Shown: positions 1 through 27,900 of the stretch, piece after piece | How the letters are laid out: each line of letters begins with the position of its first letter | Position numbering within the stretch: position 1 is the first letter of the stretch | Translations under genes and position numbers: made by a program | Assembly (NCBI GenBank): GCA_018697195.1 | Contig: CM031878.1 | Span: forward strand, 10,973,331-11,037,330 | Direction of reading: 5' to 3' | Length of the DNA stretch: 64,000 bases | Origin: Certhia americana | Taxonomy: Eukaryota > Chordata > Aves > Passeriformes > Certhiidae | Notes under the pieces: generated by a model | The model's database searches: none | The model's input: the letters and a program-made list of their open reading frames with translations, nothing else | What the model was told of the DNA's origin: nothing

Positions 1-827
1 CATTCTTTAAAAATATGTATCACTATGGCAAAGAGCTTTTAAATTGTATATTATTTGCTAGTAGTGAAATTTCTGTAACAGTTACTGTTTTAGTCACTTT
101 TTGTTGTTGTTGTTGCTTCTGGGGAAGCAAATTTGTGGTGGCAGCCATTTACCCTTGGTTCACTTTTGTAGTTGAAACTAAGCCATTTATAGATGTTGGT
201 GTTTATGGATAGACTGTTTATGGAATTATGGATAGACTGTCTGAAAAAAAACAGGTTTTAGGCAACCAGATACAAAAAAAAAGAGATGAATAATTTGGGT
301 GATTTTTGAGTAATATTGTAAGTTAGTTGTTTTTATCAGGTATATTGCATAAAGCTTTAGCTATAGCTACAGAAAAAAGATTTGTCTATGGGGTTTTGGG
401 TTGTCTGTGCTATGTGTGGTTTATGATCAACCTGTCATCAAATAAGTATTTTTGTAGTTACTCAAAGATATCAGGGTTGGTAGTTCATTCTTATTTATCA
501 CAGATTTTTCATAGCAAAGCTAACTGTATTGTTTTTATCTACAGCTTGTTTAAGGTTTGCCATCAGACAGGTACATCTAGAATAAAAACATCTAAGTAGC
601 TAATTTCTTAGAAGCTTGGGAGTCTTAAACTTTAACACCCCTGCCTCAGTAACCTGACACTGCTAAAAGTACTTTTTTGGGGGGCTTGGTGGTTTGGGTG
701 TTTGGGAGATATTTTTGGTAGGGGTTGGTGGGGTTTTGGGTTTTTTGTTTGTTTGTTTTTTTGTTTTTGGAGGTTTTTTTTTTTTTGATTGGCTGATGTG
801 GTTTTGGTTTGTTTCCTTTTCTCCTAG
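1..827 (+). other. LMBRD2: LMBRD2 intron, 3' portion
   Basis: No coding exon is visible here. The stretch ends at the acceptor of the first LMBRD2 exon in the window (AG at 826-827). It contains a short repeated GGATAGACTG motif near 207-240 and a strikingly G/T-only tract at about 671-788. Confidence 0.7.
671..788 (+). repeat. G/T-rich low-complexity tract next to a splice acceptor
   Basis: About 118 bases are almost entirely G and T, with several runs of three or more G (about 678-683, 696-698, 703-705, 720-723, 729-732, 737-739) followed by T runs. It lies 40-150 bases upstream of the LMBRD2 acceptor at 827. Composition seen directly; quadruplex potential is inferred. Confidence 0.7.
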
Positions 828-15265
<14,438 letters not shown>

Positions 15266-15710
15266 GTTCATCAAAGCTAAAGAAAATTCCGTGGAAATCT
15301 AGCTCCTACTCATTGCTTGGAAAATACTGTATTTGTGATACATCACTGAACCATCAAAGACTCTTTAAAAAAAACAAAAAACATGAAGGAACGATTCTTT
15401 TGGAAATGCACGTGTATGATAACTTCACCACTTGTGATAGGAATATGCTTCAGCTATTGTAGATACTACTGTGCATCAGTATGGGCTTTTGTGTCATAAC
15501 CAAAAGGAGAAAACTATTTAAAGTTAATAGATGGAAAACTCATAAATATACCTAGGGCTGAACTTGAACTGTTGCAGTCTAAGTTTGGGGAAGAGATTTT
15601 TTTTTTTAAATTCTTTATTTTGTATTTTAACCAATGCTGTGAGAGCATATTGGCATCCAAAGTGCAGTTATATCAATTACTATAATAAACACTTTATATA
15701 ATTTTATTAT
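15266..15710 (+). other. LMBRD2: LMBRD2 proximal 3' UTR
   Basis: Follows the TAA at 15263-15265. The first good poly(A) signal is AATAAA at 15684-15689, in an A/T-rich context, giving a 3' UTR of about 440 bases. Another AATAAA at 18043-18048 could serve a longer form, in which case the CR1 at 16.1-17.0 kb would sit inside the UTR. Which is used cannot be told from sequence. Confidence 0.5.
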
Positions 15711-16105
15711 TTGGACTTTATGCCTAGTCCAAAATCTGCTGAAGAAAAAAATAAGGTTTCTTTTGCCTTCAGTGGTATTTGAATCAGACCCCATATAAGC
15801 CTGTATGGCAGGCTTTCTTTATAAAATCAGGAAATACAGTTCCAGTATTTAGAGGGCTACAAAGGAGATGGCAACTCCCTTTTTTACAAGTAGTCACATG
15901 GAAAAGACAAGATGTCATGGGCACAAATTGCTCCTGGTGAGATTCCAATTGGACACGACTGGAAATTTTTTTACAATTAGAACAATCAGAATAATGTCTC
16001 CAGAAAAGTAGATTTCCCCAACATTGAACACTTCTAAAATTTGGCTAGACAAGGTGCTGGGTCATCTTGTCTACACTATGCTTTTTGCTGAGAAAGGTTG
16101 GACCG

Positions 16106-16960
16106 TAAAATCATGGTCACAGAACGGTTTGGGTTGGAAGGAACCGTAAAGATCATCTAATCTCAAGCACCTTCATGACTAAAGGACACCTTTTAGACTG
16201 TGTTGCTCAGACCTCCATCCAGCCTGGCCTTGAACACTCCCAGGAATGGGGCCCACAAGTTCTGTGTGGCAGCCTGTGCCAGTGTCTCACCACCCATACA
16301 GTAAAGAGTTTCTTAAGATATCTCATCTAAATCTGTCCTTTTCCAATTTTCACCTGCTTCCCCTTGTCCTATCACTACACCTCCTGATGAAGAGTACCTC
16401 TCCAGCTTCCCTGTAGGCACTGTCAGACACTGGAAGATTCCTATTCCTGTGATTCCTATGAACCTTCTCTTCAGCAGGCTGAACAGTCCCAGCTTTCTCA
16501 GACTGTTTTCATTGAGGGATGTTCTCCAGTCCTCTCACCAAACTGATGGCCTCCTCTGGGCTCACTCCAGCAGGTCCCTGTCCCTCCTGTGCTGGGCCCC
16601 AGCTCTGGATGCAGTGCTCCAGGTGTGTCTCAGCAGAGCAGAGCAGAGGGGCAGAATCCCCTCCCTGCCCTGCTGCCCACGGGGCTCTGGATGCAGCCCA
16701 GGACACGTTTGGCTCTCTGGGCTGGCAGTGCCATGGCTGGGGCATGTCCAGCCTCTCACCCCCAGCACCCCCAAGTCCTTCTGGGCAGGGCTGCTCTGGG
16801 TCTGTTCATGCCCAGCCTGTAAGCTGTGCCTGGGATTGCAGTGACCCAGGTGTAAGACCTTGCCCTTACTTTGCACAGACCCACCTCTCAAGCCTGTCCA
16901 GGTCCTGCTTGATGACTTCTCTTCCCTCCAGTACCAACTTCACCACACAGCTTGGTGTTA
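16106..16960 (-). mobile_element. CR1 LINE 3' fragment, minus strand
   Basis: The low end (AATCATGGTCACAGAACGG, TTTGGGTTGGAAGGAACC) is the reverse complement of the CR1 tail. The rest, including GCTGGGCCCCAGCTCTGGATG and the following GC-rich stretch, is CR1 3' region. Open frames in this block on both strands are by-products of CR1 sequence. Confidence 0.85.
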
Positions 16961-16965
16961 ACAGA

Positions 16966-17012
16966 TAATCTTTGAGGTTCCTTCCATCCTGATACTCTAT
17001 GATTCCATGAAA
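16966..17012 (+). mobile_element. CR1 3' terminus, plus strand
   Basis: GGTTCCTTCCATCCTGATAC followed by TCTATGATTCCATG is a CR1 3' end in the opposite orientation, abutting the minus-strand CR1 fragment. It is too short to classify by subfamily. Confidence 0.6.
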
Positions 17013-19200
17013 TTTTTTTGGCATAAATTTTAAAGCGATGTGTGTTGGTCTAGAAAGGCTGTAATTTTTCTTTTCAAACATTGTATGCAGATACATGATT
17101 TTAGCATGTGTAAATAGTTGAAATTAAATATGGACCTGAGTGTCACTGTCATATAAACATATGTGCAATAGCAAGAATACATTATTGAAGATAAAATGTC
17201 TGCTTATGATCTTTACAGATGTAATGATTCAAAATCTTGGCACACTAGTGTTTTTGTAACTGTAAAAGAAACATACTATGAAAATGGAGTTAAATACTAA
17301 AACGTGATAATTTGCACGCACCTCAGGCACGGCTTCAAACTGTAGAGTATTTCTTTAAAAGAAGGGAAATACATAGCATGACTAGGTAATGGTAAACACT
17401 TCTAATATCCTAAATACCCTGGTTGCATTATGTATCAGTTTTTAAGGTGCCTGTATTTTGCAGTAAGTTGTTGCAAAAAGAATAATACTTTGCCATTCAA
17501 AAATGCCAATTATTAACAGTGTAAAAAAGCTTCACATTAATTTCATTAGTGTAGACATATTTTTAAACAGTAGTTGAATGAATTTTCTAATGTAATTGTA
17601 AGGTAAAAGATGTGGACAAATTCATGATAATTTTGGTAATTTGAATAATTTAAAATGTTGCTTTTTTCCAATTTGTCTGAAATCATTACCACTTAGGAGC
17701 TTTCTTACGTGCTTATTGCAAAGTTATGTTGAAAGCTAAAAGAGAACATGTTTTTATCATACGTTCTTTATCATGCTTAAAAAACACATCCCTTAAAGCA
17801 GCTAGGAATGAGTTATTCTGAAAAGTAGGTATTCATGAATGACATATCCTACTAATTTTTAAAAATAGTCTGTGTTTTCTCAAGTTATTGTTAATGGGGA
17901 TCTAACTCTACCTCCTGTGATTTTAGTACATGTGTTTTAACAGTAGTGGTATTTGTAATACGTTGATCTGCCTGTTTTGAAACACTGAATTGTTACAATG
18001 AAGGAGAAAAAAAATCTTTATTTGTATAGAAATAATTATATTAATAAATTGGCAGACATGCAATAATTGTCAGTTTTGTTCTTAGGTGAATACAGTGAAT
18101 GTCAGTCATACCCACAGGCATTCAAGCTCATGCAATTTCCAGACTACTCATATGAGGCCACTTTTTAGTTTAAGTACTTTGTGTTTGTAAGAGCTTGTTC
18201 CAAATCTTAGGCTGGAATCCTGTCAGGGACTGGAAGTTGAGAAGATGAGGCTCTCTTTATTCAGATATTTCTTCAGCAATTCTATTTTATTTATTTTTTA
18301 GGTACTTAGTAGTGCTATCCTGAATTCATCCTTACTTTAAAGGCATTGTATATGTCCTTGGGCACCCATCCACATGAATGTTCTTAGGCTCTATATTTCT
18401 GTTCTAAAAATTTATGTCTCATTTAATTGTTCAGTGGTTTATTTATTAAAATCTTTAGCAGAAATAAAATTCAAACTCTCTAACTCTTGAGATGTCACTG
18501 CAAAGGGATCTAATTCTGGGCCAGTAGAAAAGCTATTAGAAGTGTCTGTTTTTCTGAAAATCTGTGAAATAACCTTACGTAGTCCCTGGTAACCACACAG
18601 TGGGATTGAGCATTCTTGGGACCTGGTTTTTCCCCTCTCAGTGAAATGGCTGCAAATAAAAATTTCAGGGTCAAGAATTTTAAATATAACTGGTGGTGTA
18701 GATTTCATTGGAATATAGTAATTTGAAGAGTTGACTGTATAAATTAATGGTTATGGGATTTCAGATTCTAATGTAGACATGCTGAGCTCATTAAAGTGGG
18801 AATCCACTGACAGTTTTGATGTTGCAGTGGAGTAAGGGAGAACCAAAGGCTGCTTTTTGAGCTCTGAAAAGCTCTAAAGACTACTCTGTATTGTACTTGG
18901 CAATGCTGGTGTCACATCCTTGGATCAGTTAAACAAGGAGTTGATAAGTGAAGTCAGGTTTCATCTGTAGTGTGCATTGCTGATCGCAGTTATCCAGGTT
19001 CTAGTTACATGCAATTCATTGGCTAATTAATTTAAAGCATGTTTTGAAAACTCACGATGGGTTCATATGACTGAATCTGGAATACATTCAATAAAGAAAA
19101 ATTACGTATGGCTAACTATAAAAGAAAAATACACGCTGTTCACTTGAGCTAGTTTCAAACAAATTTGATTACTGCTAGTACAAATAATGCAGAACTTGGC
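17013..19200. other. Intergenic, no gene seen
   Basis: AT-rich unique sequence. It contains a candidate distal poly(A) signal for LMBRD2 (AATAAA at 18043). No spliced exon of a known gene was recognised on either strand. Confidence 0.5.
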
Positions 19201-19204
19201 TGGG

Positions 19205-19384
19205 GACTGTGTTCCTAAGGATTTTCCCCACTCTTCAGAGAGCTGTGGATGCCCTGTCCCTGGAAACATTCAAGCCTAGGCTGCACAGGGCTCTGAGCAC
19301 CCAGATGTAGTTAAAGATGTGCTGGCTGATTTAGGAGGGTTGTACTAGATCCCTTCCAACCCAGACCATTCTGGGATTCCATGG
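19205..19384 (+). mobile_element. CR1 LINE 3' fragment, plus strand
   Basis: Contains CCTGGAAACATTCAAG, GGGCTCTGAGCACCC and CCTTCCAACCCAGACCATTC, followed by TGGGATTCC. This is the terminal ~180 bases of a CR1 element. Confidence 0.85.
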
Positions 19385-19389
19385 TGCTT

Positions 19390-22115
19390 CTCAGCTGGAT
19401 TGTGGCAACTCTTGATGGATTCTTTCCTACTACAGCTCCAGTCCTAGTAGCACTGCAGCTAAATAAAGCTAAAGCTAGCTTTGGTATGTTTAAGCAGTGA
19501 CTGTATTGTAGACTAGCATTGTTCCTGCATCACTTCTAATCTTCAGATTTGGTGATTTTAAATACAATTCCCTCGCAAACTGTACGTTTGAGAGCTGTTA
19601 GTGTATTTTTCTGTCAGTATATATATCGAGTCATATTTATTTGCTGCTAAAGAATGTCAATTATATATTTCTTTACTATTTCACTTCCTGAATTACTAAG
19701 CAGTTAGTGTGTACATTTCACCATAATTTCTGCAGTTTTCTCTCCATCAGTGAACACAAAAAAACCCCCCAAACCACCAAAAATCCTACCCAAGTACAAA
19801 TGTTTGAATGTCTTCCTGTCTAAGATTTAAATGAGTGAAAAGAATGTGTGCCGGTAATAATGAACTTCAAAAAGCAGTGTGAAAACAGTATCTAATCAGT
19901 TGCAGTTCTTAAAAGGTATGGATTGCAAAAACCTGTAGTCAAAACTTATTACTCCTTCTAGATTTGTAGTTCTCTTTTTCTTAATATAGATTTTGACATG
20001 TATATTGGGAAATAAATTCCCTATCAGCTAAAAAGGGGTGCATCTCTCAGGCATGAAGGGTGGAAGTGTTTTTGTGAGGGAAGGTAAAAGATATGTAACT
20101 TCTAATATGTGCTCCTCGTGGTGCTTTGGGCAAATGATAACATGGTTTCTTATTTAACTACAGTAACATGTTAAGAAAAAGAAGAAGCTTTATACTTCTA
20201 TAAATTACAGTACTGGAAAAATCAAGATATATGATCTGCCTTTATTTTGCAATCAAGCACTTGTAAAGTAGTCATTAACAGTATTAATGGGAATGGTGGA
20301 AAGCTGCTGTCTTTTCAATATTTATTCACTATTTTGAAGTATAACATGAACAATGATTTTTACATAGGAACTATTAAAAAATTATTACTATGATTTTCTA
20401 TAATTATGGTAATTTGTATTTTATTAAATTTGTCTTGGAGTACTGTAAATATTATGTGAAAAATACTACATTTTGTTTCAGCTTTCATTATTACTTTAAT
20501 TACTTGAAATCTGAGGGGTATTCGTAGTACCAAATAGAGATCACTTTATGAAGGAAAAATTTTTATGAGACTTCTTAAAGAAATCTGACTCATTCATTAC
20601 AGGCAAATAGCTGCATCTTAATTATTAACAATAGCACTACTAAGGGGATATATTGTGTCATAGATTTTTAATTTTTCTTTGAAATTCAAAGACTTTACTT
20701 TTTTCAGAGCAGCTTAGGTGTGAATCTTGTAATCCTTTTGAAACTTTTACATTCCTTTTTCCTAATGGGCTCTGCAGGAATATATACTGCTTCATGGCAG
20801 TCACCTAATACTAGCTGTGCCTCTAATTAAGTAGTCTAATCTGAAGCTGAGACACTCCTACACCGTTTGATTATATTAACAGAAATTCAGCATTCCTAGC
20901 AAAAATAATTAAAAAAAAAAAAAAAAAAAGGCACGTTGAACTAGATCCCTTTTAAATACATTAATTGCTGATTAATTGCTGTTGTTGATTTTATTGCATT
21001 ATATTTGGTACCCTCTGGGTCATACAGTAAGCCCAATCAGGTTTATTCTTGATTCTCTTAGGATGCATTGGAATGTAGTCCTTAGCATGCTTTTGTGTGC
21101 ATGTGTGTGTTTTAGTATGCAGCTTCAGTTATTTCCTCAGGATAATGTTGTTATATTTGACATATTTCTGTGAACTGGTAGTTTTAGAGTGATACCTTTG
21201 CTGTCACCATAGAAATTAATGATTTTCTATAGAAATACATTGTGTTTCTGTAGAGGTGTCTGGAAGATAAGGGAATTAATTTCTAAGTATAGGTTTAGTA
21301 ATAGACCTTCATTCTCCAGAGTATATCAAGATAGGCTGTAGGAGTGCTGCTTATGGATAGACTATCTTCTTTTGCCTTATACAAGTATGTACACATAAAT
21401 ACCTTGTTTTGAAATTCACCGAGTTAAACATTTTCCTCTGTAGTGTTCTGAATTACTGTTGTACTGGATAATATTTTTGAAATGTGTGTTACAATATATA
21501 TAGTCAAATACTTAAATTGGCATGAAATAAATAATTTCTGCAATACATTTTCCCTGGTCTATTTTAGATATTCATACTTCTCTGGGGTGTTTTTGAAAGT
21601 GGTCTTTTAGAGAAACTTGACTGATTTCTTTTTTCCAGGTGAAAGGTCTAATTTTATTAAAATTATATTCATACTTTGGAAGACAACACAATCTTCTTTT
21701 TGTTATAATTTTTAATCTTCTTGAAGGCAGATTAAAATGGGAAATTGGGAAGGGTATTGCAAACCTGCTGTTGTCAGGGAAACTGGTGAGGACACTGTGT
21801 GCTCCTGGGACTGACTTGAAACTGAGTATTTCTGTGGGGCATAAGGTGGAATGAAAGGTAGGGTGTCCCACTTTTCTGTGAGAACTCATGCTAGGACATA
21901 ATTCCTTCTAGTTCATCCAGGCCAATGGTGAAAATAAAGGTAGGAGACTGATCCAATGGAGCAGTGAGGAGATGAGCACAGCAAAGGAATTGAGTCCATC
22001 TCATCTTCTAATGCTTGCATATTTATTGGTTTTATCTCCCCTACAGCAGAAAAAAAAAAAAAAGTAAAGAAAAAAGAGAATTTTTTATTTTTTTAATTTA
22101 AATATTTTACTGTCT
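19390..22115. other. Intergenic, no gene seen
   Basis: AT-rich unique sequence with an A19 run at 20911-20929 and a shorter A run at about 22052-22064. No recognisable exon, RNA gene or element was found. Confidence 0.5.
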
Positions 22116-22119
22116 TGTA

Positions 22120-22637
22120 AGTTGAGGGAAGTGATTCTGCCCTTCTGGGTAGAATCTGGTGAGACCACCAGTGCTGCATCCAACTCTGTGGTCCCCAGCA
22201 TAAGAAGGCCATGGATATGTTGGAGCAAGTCCAGAGGAGAGACAAAAAGATGGTCAGGGGGCTGGAGCATTTCCTCTCTGTGGAAAGGCTGTGTTGAGTT
22301 TGTTCAGCCTGGAGAGGAGGAGGCTCCAGGGATATCTCACTGCAGCCTGTCAATACTTCAGGGGGGTTTACACTAAGATAGGGCCCACAAGGGATAATGG
22401 TTTTGAATTGAAAGAGGGTGGATTGAAGTAAAATACAAGGAAGTATTTTACAATGAGGGTGGTGAGACATTGGCACAAGTTGCCCAGAGAGGTGGTGGTT
22501 GTCCCATCCCTTGTAACTTTCAAGATCAGGCTGGAGGGGGCTCTGAGCACCCTGATCTAGCTGAAGGTGTTCACATTCATTGCAGTGAGGTTGAAACTAG
22601 ATGACCTTTACATTCTTTCAACCCAAATTATTCTATG
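22120..22637 (+). mobile_element. CR1 LINE 3' fragment, plus strand
   Basis: About 520 bases with the CR1 series: GGAGCAAGTCCAGAGGAG, TTCAGCCTGGAGAGGAGGAG, GCCCAGAGAGGTGG, CTCTGAGCACCCTGATC, and a tail ending ATTCTATGAG. No intact ORF. Confidence 0.9.
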
Positions 22638-22639
22638 AG

Positions 22640-23895
22640 TGGTCTGTGGTGGTTTGGTTTTTTTTCAGAGGTGGTTTGAATAGGGAAGTGAATCATTCTT
22701 CAGAAAGTTAACTAGCCACACTCTTCCTCCAGACTTAGTGTGATAAGTTACTACTCTTAAATCTACCATCTATGCAGTTCAGCTGATGGGAATTGTTCTT
22801 ACTCAATACTAACTTTCAATTATTTGTTGTCAGATGTTTATTTGCTCAGACAGCAATATAATTTCTGGTGTTTAGTTGTTCGCAGTTGCTAATGAAACTA
22901 CATTGAGTGTTCAGTAGATTTTGCATCTTCTGAAATACCATCTGCCTGACAGTGAAATTACATGGTTTGTGAATTAACTCTACCCTTCCCTCTGCAGCTC
23001 CACCTGCAGAGTGCTATAGGGCTTGTGCATCCTGGTCTCTGCTTTGCATGTTGTGATAAAGATCTTTACCCCTTCTCTCCATAAACATCCTGTCTTTTGC
23101 ATCTTGTTCTGCATTGGTTCATTACGTGCCATCGCCTTCAGGATTTTTTGAGAGCTTTTTGATAAAGCTGAAGTTGGTCAGGGCCCAGCTGAGAGAGAAG
23201 ATAATTTCTCTTCCCTTCATGGGCAGCATGACCTGGACTGCAAAGAGAGATTCAGCTCATGAACAGAGATCATGGTGTTGGAGTGATTTATGAATGTGGG
23301 CTGCACACAAACACAAGAAAAGCTCTCCGGTTCCACCAGCAAAAACGTCTGGGTAAAAGTGTGTGTTTTGAGTTGCTCAGTCAACATCAAAGCGGGATGT
23401 TGTGCTGTCACTGAGGCAGTGCCTAGGCATGTCCATGGAAACCTGCTAAGCCTTTGAAATCCACGTGAATGCTTACAGTTAAATAATCCACAGTCAAAAA
23501 AATAATTTCCAGAGTTTAGTAAAGGTCATCTATTCTAAGTAAACTTCATAAAGGCCGGATGCTGGTGGGAATTTTCCTCATGTATACTCTGTTCCTCTTT
23601 CCCCCAGAGGCTGCTCCTTCCCATAAGCATTTGTATGCCTAAAACATAATGCTTTTTATTTTGGAAGATTTTGCTGGTTTTAAATCTGTCCCGAATGCAT
23701 GTGCTTGAGATCACCCAAAAAATCACCAATAAGGGTATGTGCAAAAGTCAGACTTAACATTAAACTACAAAGCACAACCAATTCATTGGTAGGAGTCACT
23801 CTTCTTACAAAGGACAACTGAGGCACAACAGCAAGGGAAAGCAAGCAACAAAATGAAACAAAATCCAGGCAATCAAAACAGAAATTAATTGAAAA
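22640..23895. other. Intergenic, no gene seen
   Basis: Unique-looking sequence with no recognised exon or repeat family. Confidence 0.4.
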
Positions 23896-23898
23896 CTG

Positions 23899-23900
<2 letters not shown>

Positions 23901-23947
<47 letters not shown>

Positions 23948-23957
23948 NNNNNNNNNN

Positions 23958-24004
<47 letters not shown>
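23901..24004. repeat. GT dinucleotide microsatellite with assembly gap
   Basis: Uninterrupted GT repeats run from 23901 to 24004 apart from ten Ns at 23948-23957, a sequence gap inside the array. The true repeat length is therefore unknown. Long His/Thr frames on the minus strand come from this repeat. Confidence 0.98.
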
Positions 24005-24007
<3 letters not shown>

Positions 24008-24039
24008 TAAAGACACTGTAAAAAAGGATGAAAAGGAAT

Positions 24040-24900
24040 GTGGTTGAAAGTTTAACAACACTAACATAACAGTAGCTTATCTTAAACCTTAATTTATAGC
24101 TTAACTTTAACAATCTAACAGAGAAATAACAGCACTCAGCCCAAATTATAACTAAGATTTAACCTAACTTCCAGATTTGCTATAGCATATGCACAGAGGG
24201 TATGCACACATAGTCAGTGCAAGATAAGGTAGCTGTGGAAAAATTTCCCTCAGAGGTCAGTGAAAACACTTGCTTTTGCATCTCCCAGTGGGCAAAGGGT
24301 TGGGCCTTGAGGAGTGAGGGTATCGGCCCAGGTGGTTCAGTGATCCCTCAGCAATAGCAAACCTGAGGATTTGGCTCCAAGAGGCATTCCCCTCAGAGGG
24401 ACGTTGCTGGTCACAGGCCTGCTGCGGTCCAGGAGAGCTCTTAGGGCCCCATCTTAGACTACTGTTCAGAGGGCTGCAGGTGAGCAGGCCTTAATCATAA
24501 CAATGTTTTATCCTGGCCACAGTTTGGGACGGCACTGTCTTTGAAAGTGTGAGAACAGGAATGTTATGCCATTCAGGCCAGAAAAATATTTTCCAAGGCT
24601 GGTCATGTGAAAAACAAGCTTGTTAGGAGTTCCTGGGAGCAGACAGTGTTTCTGATAAGTTCAGAAGGAGCTGAGCCCAGGTGGTGTTTTCAAGGATGAG
24701 GCCTAATAAACATTTTTCAGATCGCACTACAGCCTGGAAAGGAATGTCCGGGGGTGATCATGACGAAAACAGGAATGTGGTGTGTGACTCCCAACACATT
24801 TCAGTGAGCAAGAAACAGCTTTCAAGCCCAGGTTTCACAAATAACTACCAGGTCTATTGCATGAGACCAATGGCAGCCCGTATAGCATAGCACCACTCCC
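24040..24900. other. Repeat-like block, unclassified (possible LTR element)
   Basis: The stretch at 24040-24180 is rich in TTAAC/AACCTAA motifs. 24180-24860 is more GC-rich and includes AATAAA followed by a G/C-rich segment (24705-24760), reminiscent of an LTR R/U5 region on the + strand. I could not define TG...CA ends or a target duplication, so this is only a suggestion. Confidence 0.25.
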
Positions 24901-27900
24901 TTCAGAGACAGCTTGTGTGGGAAGGAATGAGGCAAAACCAACCTAAGGCAGAGAGAGACAGGACAAAGGAAGTGTGTTGAGAGAAAAGCAGAGTGTTTGA
25001 GCAGTGGTAGGAAGGGAGGTGTGAGTTCTGCTGACTCCTGGGGTGAGTTTATCACATTTAGCTGCTCCCAGCCATGTATTTTCTGTAGGAAATCTGATAG
25101 CAACATCCTGATGGCTGACCCTTAATGCCTTAAAGAAAATGTAGCTTTGACTGCAGAGGAGTGACAAAAAGCCTGTGTTCGCTCAGTACTGTGCCATCAC
25201 CTTGTAGCTTTAGCTTCTCATTTCAGGTATTAAACCCAAGCATAGTTCATGGCTTAAAGTTAGGGATATCCTGACAAAAGGAAATTGAGGAAGTGATACA
25301 GTAGAGAGTGTGAGCAATCATTGTGCGATTCAGAGCACCAAAATAAAACACTTGTGCTTTTACCTCTCAGACAATTCAGTGGTAGGTTTGGAAGTCACAG
25401 ACACTGGGAGTCAGGCTTTCTGAACTAATGCTTAGAAGGGCTTCACAGATCACCAGAAACTTGTTTTCTCTGAGCAATACACATTGCAGAGACTGTGGCT
25501 CAAGAACACCGATGGGCTGTAAAGCAGTAGCCAAACAAGTGTAGAACAGCAGGATTGGGATCTGCAGGCTCAGGGGAGCAAGTGGCTGGGCAGAGTCTGT
25601 CCCAGGTACCCACAAAGGTGGAAGCCCTCTGCTAGAGGGGATGACAGCATGAATTATAGTGAGCCTTTTTGTTGGCTCTGAGTGATTTGGAATGAATTTA
25701 AAACTAGAAATAAATAAAAACCTTAAAAAACTTCCAGAAAATGGGATGGACTTGTTTCCTGTTGAAATGCTGCTGAAATATAATCAGATATTCAATCACA
25801 ATTTACTGGGAACAATAACACTAATGAGCTCTAGGAATTGCCAGCAGCCATAATTATTAATGAGCCATAAGAATTAACAAGCTTGATTCTCCTGTCATTG
25901 AAATTAAGGTCTTTGTCAGCAGCAGTAGCAAACCATGACTTAGGTGGTTATTCCTCTGGGAACTGTTAATGTGCTTGACTGAGCTCATTAGTATATTTGA
26001 ACAAAAAACAGATATGAAACCAGTCATTAGATTAGCTACAGATTCTATGCATTGGAGCCTATAGTTTGTTGAACCTTCAAGAGGAGCCAAGCTGTAACGT
26101 TCAGTGTGGTGATTTGAGCTTTTTTTTACCACAGGGAAAGGTGGCACTTCATTTACTTTGGAGTAGATATGCTGTAGATATGAGTAGAAATACTAAACCA
26201 GTATCCCTCCAGAAAAGTATGTTCAGGAGCAAAACTGAGAATAGCTGGCCCAATGTCACAATGAAGAAATTTGAGTTTCTGGTTTTTGCTCTGAAATCTT
26301 TTAGCACTTGCAGAGAACAATAAAATATCACAGTCTGCAAAATTATTCTTAGGTTCCAACAGCACAGTGTTAGATTCAAAAGTTGTTTCCTCGGGTGCAC
26401 ACACTTGAGATATTTTTCATTTCTCTGTTACTTTAAAATCAAGAACTCCAACACTCTCTTCCACCTTGGCTTCTGCCACAAAACCAGGAAGAGCACCATA
26501 GCAACTCTTAACCTACATAGAGTCAGGTTTCTGTTGGATTTGATTTTTATTTCTTTGGCAACCTTTCCAAATTTGCTGTGTTCTTGACTTTCTGGTGACA
26601 GAAAATGATCCTTCTAGGATGCAAGACACATGGCTTCAGATGTCCACAGCTAAGTAGGAGTGAACTAGAGACACAAGAAACAGGAGTGTCCATCCCAGCT
26701 TGTGGCTTTCTTGCAGTAGGGCACTCTACTACAGCACACACCTTAATTTTCTACAGCAGAGAAGGAAGGATTTAAAAACATCACCCATGCCAAACTTCTC
26801 CTTCATGGAACTGATCTTTCTGCATAATAGCAGTAAGCCAGTTGATTCATAAAACTCAGGTAAGTGCTGAACTTCTATCTGTAATTGAAGAAAAGCAAGA
26901 CACTTAACTGGGTCTTACTGCTTTTGCACATTTTAATTGCTGCTTCCTTGTCAAATCTATAAATTGTGAATTCTTTAAAATTTATTAGTCTAGAAGTTAA
27001 TGAAGTTACCTAACTCTTCAATTAATCCTTTTGAAAAGGATAATAAATATCCTTGAAGAATAGAAAATATCCTTTCTTCCTGTTACCATTTCAATCTATA
27101 CTTGTAAGATTACATTGCTTTCAGAGCATGTCTGCTTAAGCAGGAGCATGTTCCTTATGTCAGGATCCTCTTTGTCAGCTGTGTGTGTGATTGTCCCACC
27201 CAAATGCTTTGGCTTGCCATGCCACACCACCACACACCCTTCGGGACTGCTGGCTGCTTTCCTTGCAACAAGAAACTGTGGGCTGCTTTCCAACAGACCC
27301 TAGTTAAGGTAAGTATCATTGTGTTTGAAATAACCTTGGTATTCATGTGAGGCAACGTCCTGCCTTCCAGAAAACCATGGACAGCCTTCAAAAACTCTAC
27401 ACAACAGATTGTGCAGATGACAAAGATCTATTTAAATATCTGTCTATGTGTACAGCTGTCCACACCAGCAACTCAGTGAGAAACTTACTGAATATTCTAC
27501 AAACTCCCTAAACCCCTGAGCTCAGTGTAGTAATCCTTTCATCTTCCTCATCAATTGATGAACTGCTTTTCAGAGCAGTGTCCACAAGATTTGGGCAAGA
27601 CTAGAGCAGAATTTTTCAAGAGGACCTCCTTCCTCTCCTTTGCAACAGTGAAGGGCTGAGTTCTTGGCATGGGCAGAAAGAGTTCAGTGGATTTGAATCC
27701 CAGCTGTGACATTTTACAATTCCCATGTCAGAAACCCTTAACACATTGTTCCTTTCCAGGAAAGTTTTCTAGGAAAGTCCCTAGGCTAGACAGTCAATGA
27801 CTTAAGCACTTTGTAAACTGCAAAAGAAGCCTTGTACCATCTGAGGGTTGCTCCCGTGTGCTCCCTGGCTTTTGAGTTAAACATTAAGACAGGGGATTGA

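Noticed and set aside
16449..16968. Several overlapping frames of 77-149 codons on both strands
   Set aside because: All lie in a GC-rich CR1 fragment with few stops; no start context, splice structure or protein family.
23805..24113. His/Thr repeat frames on the minus strand
   Set aside because: Translation of the GT microsatellite and its N gap.
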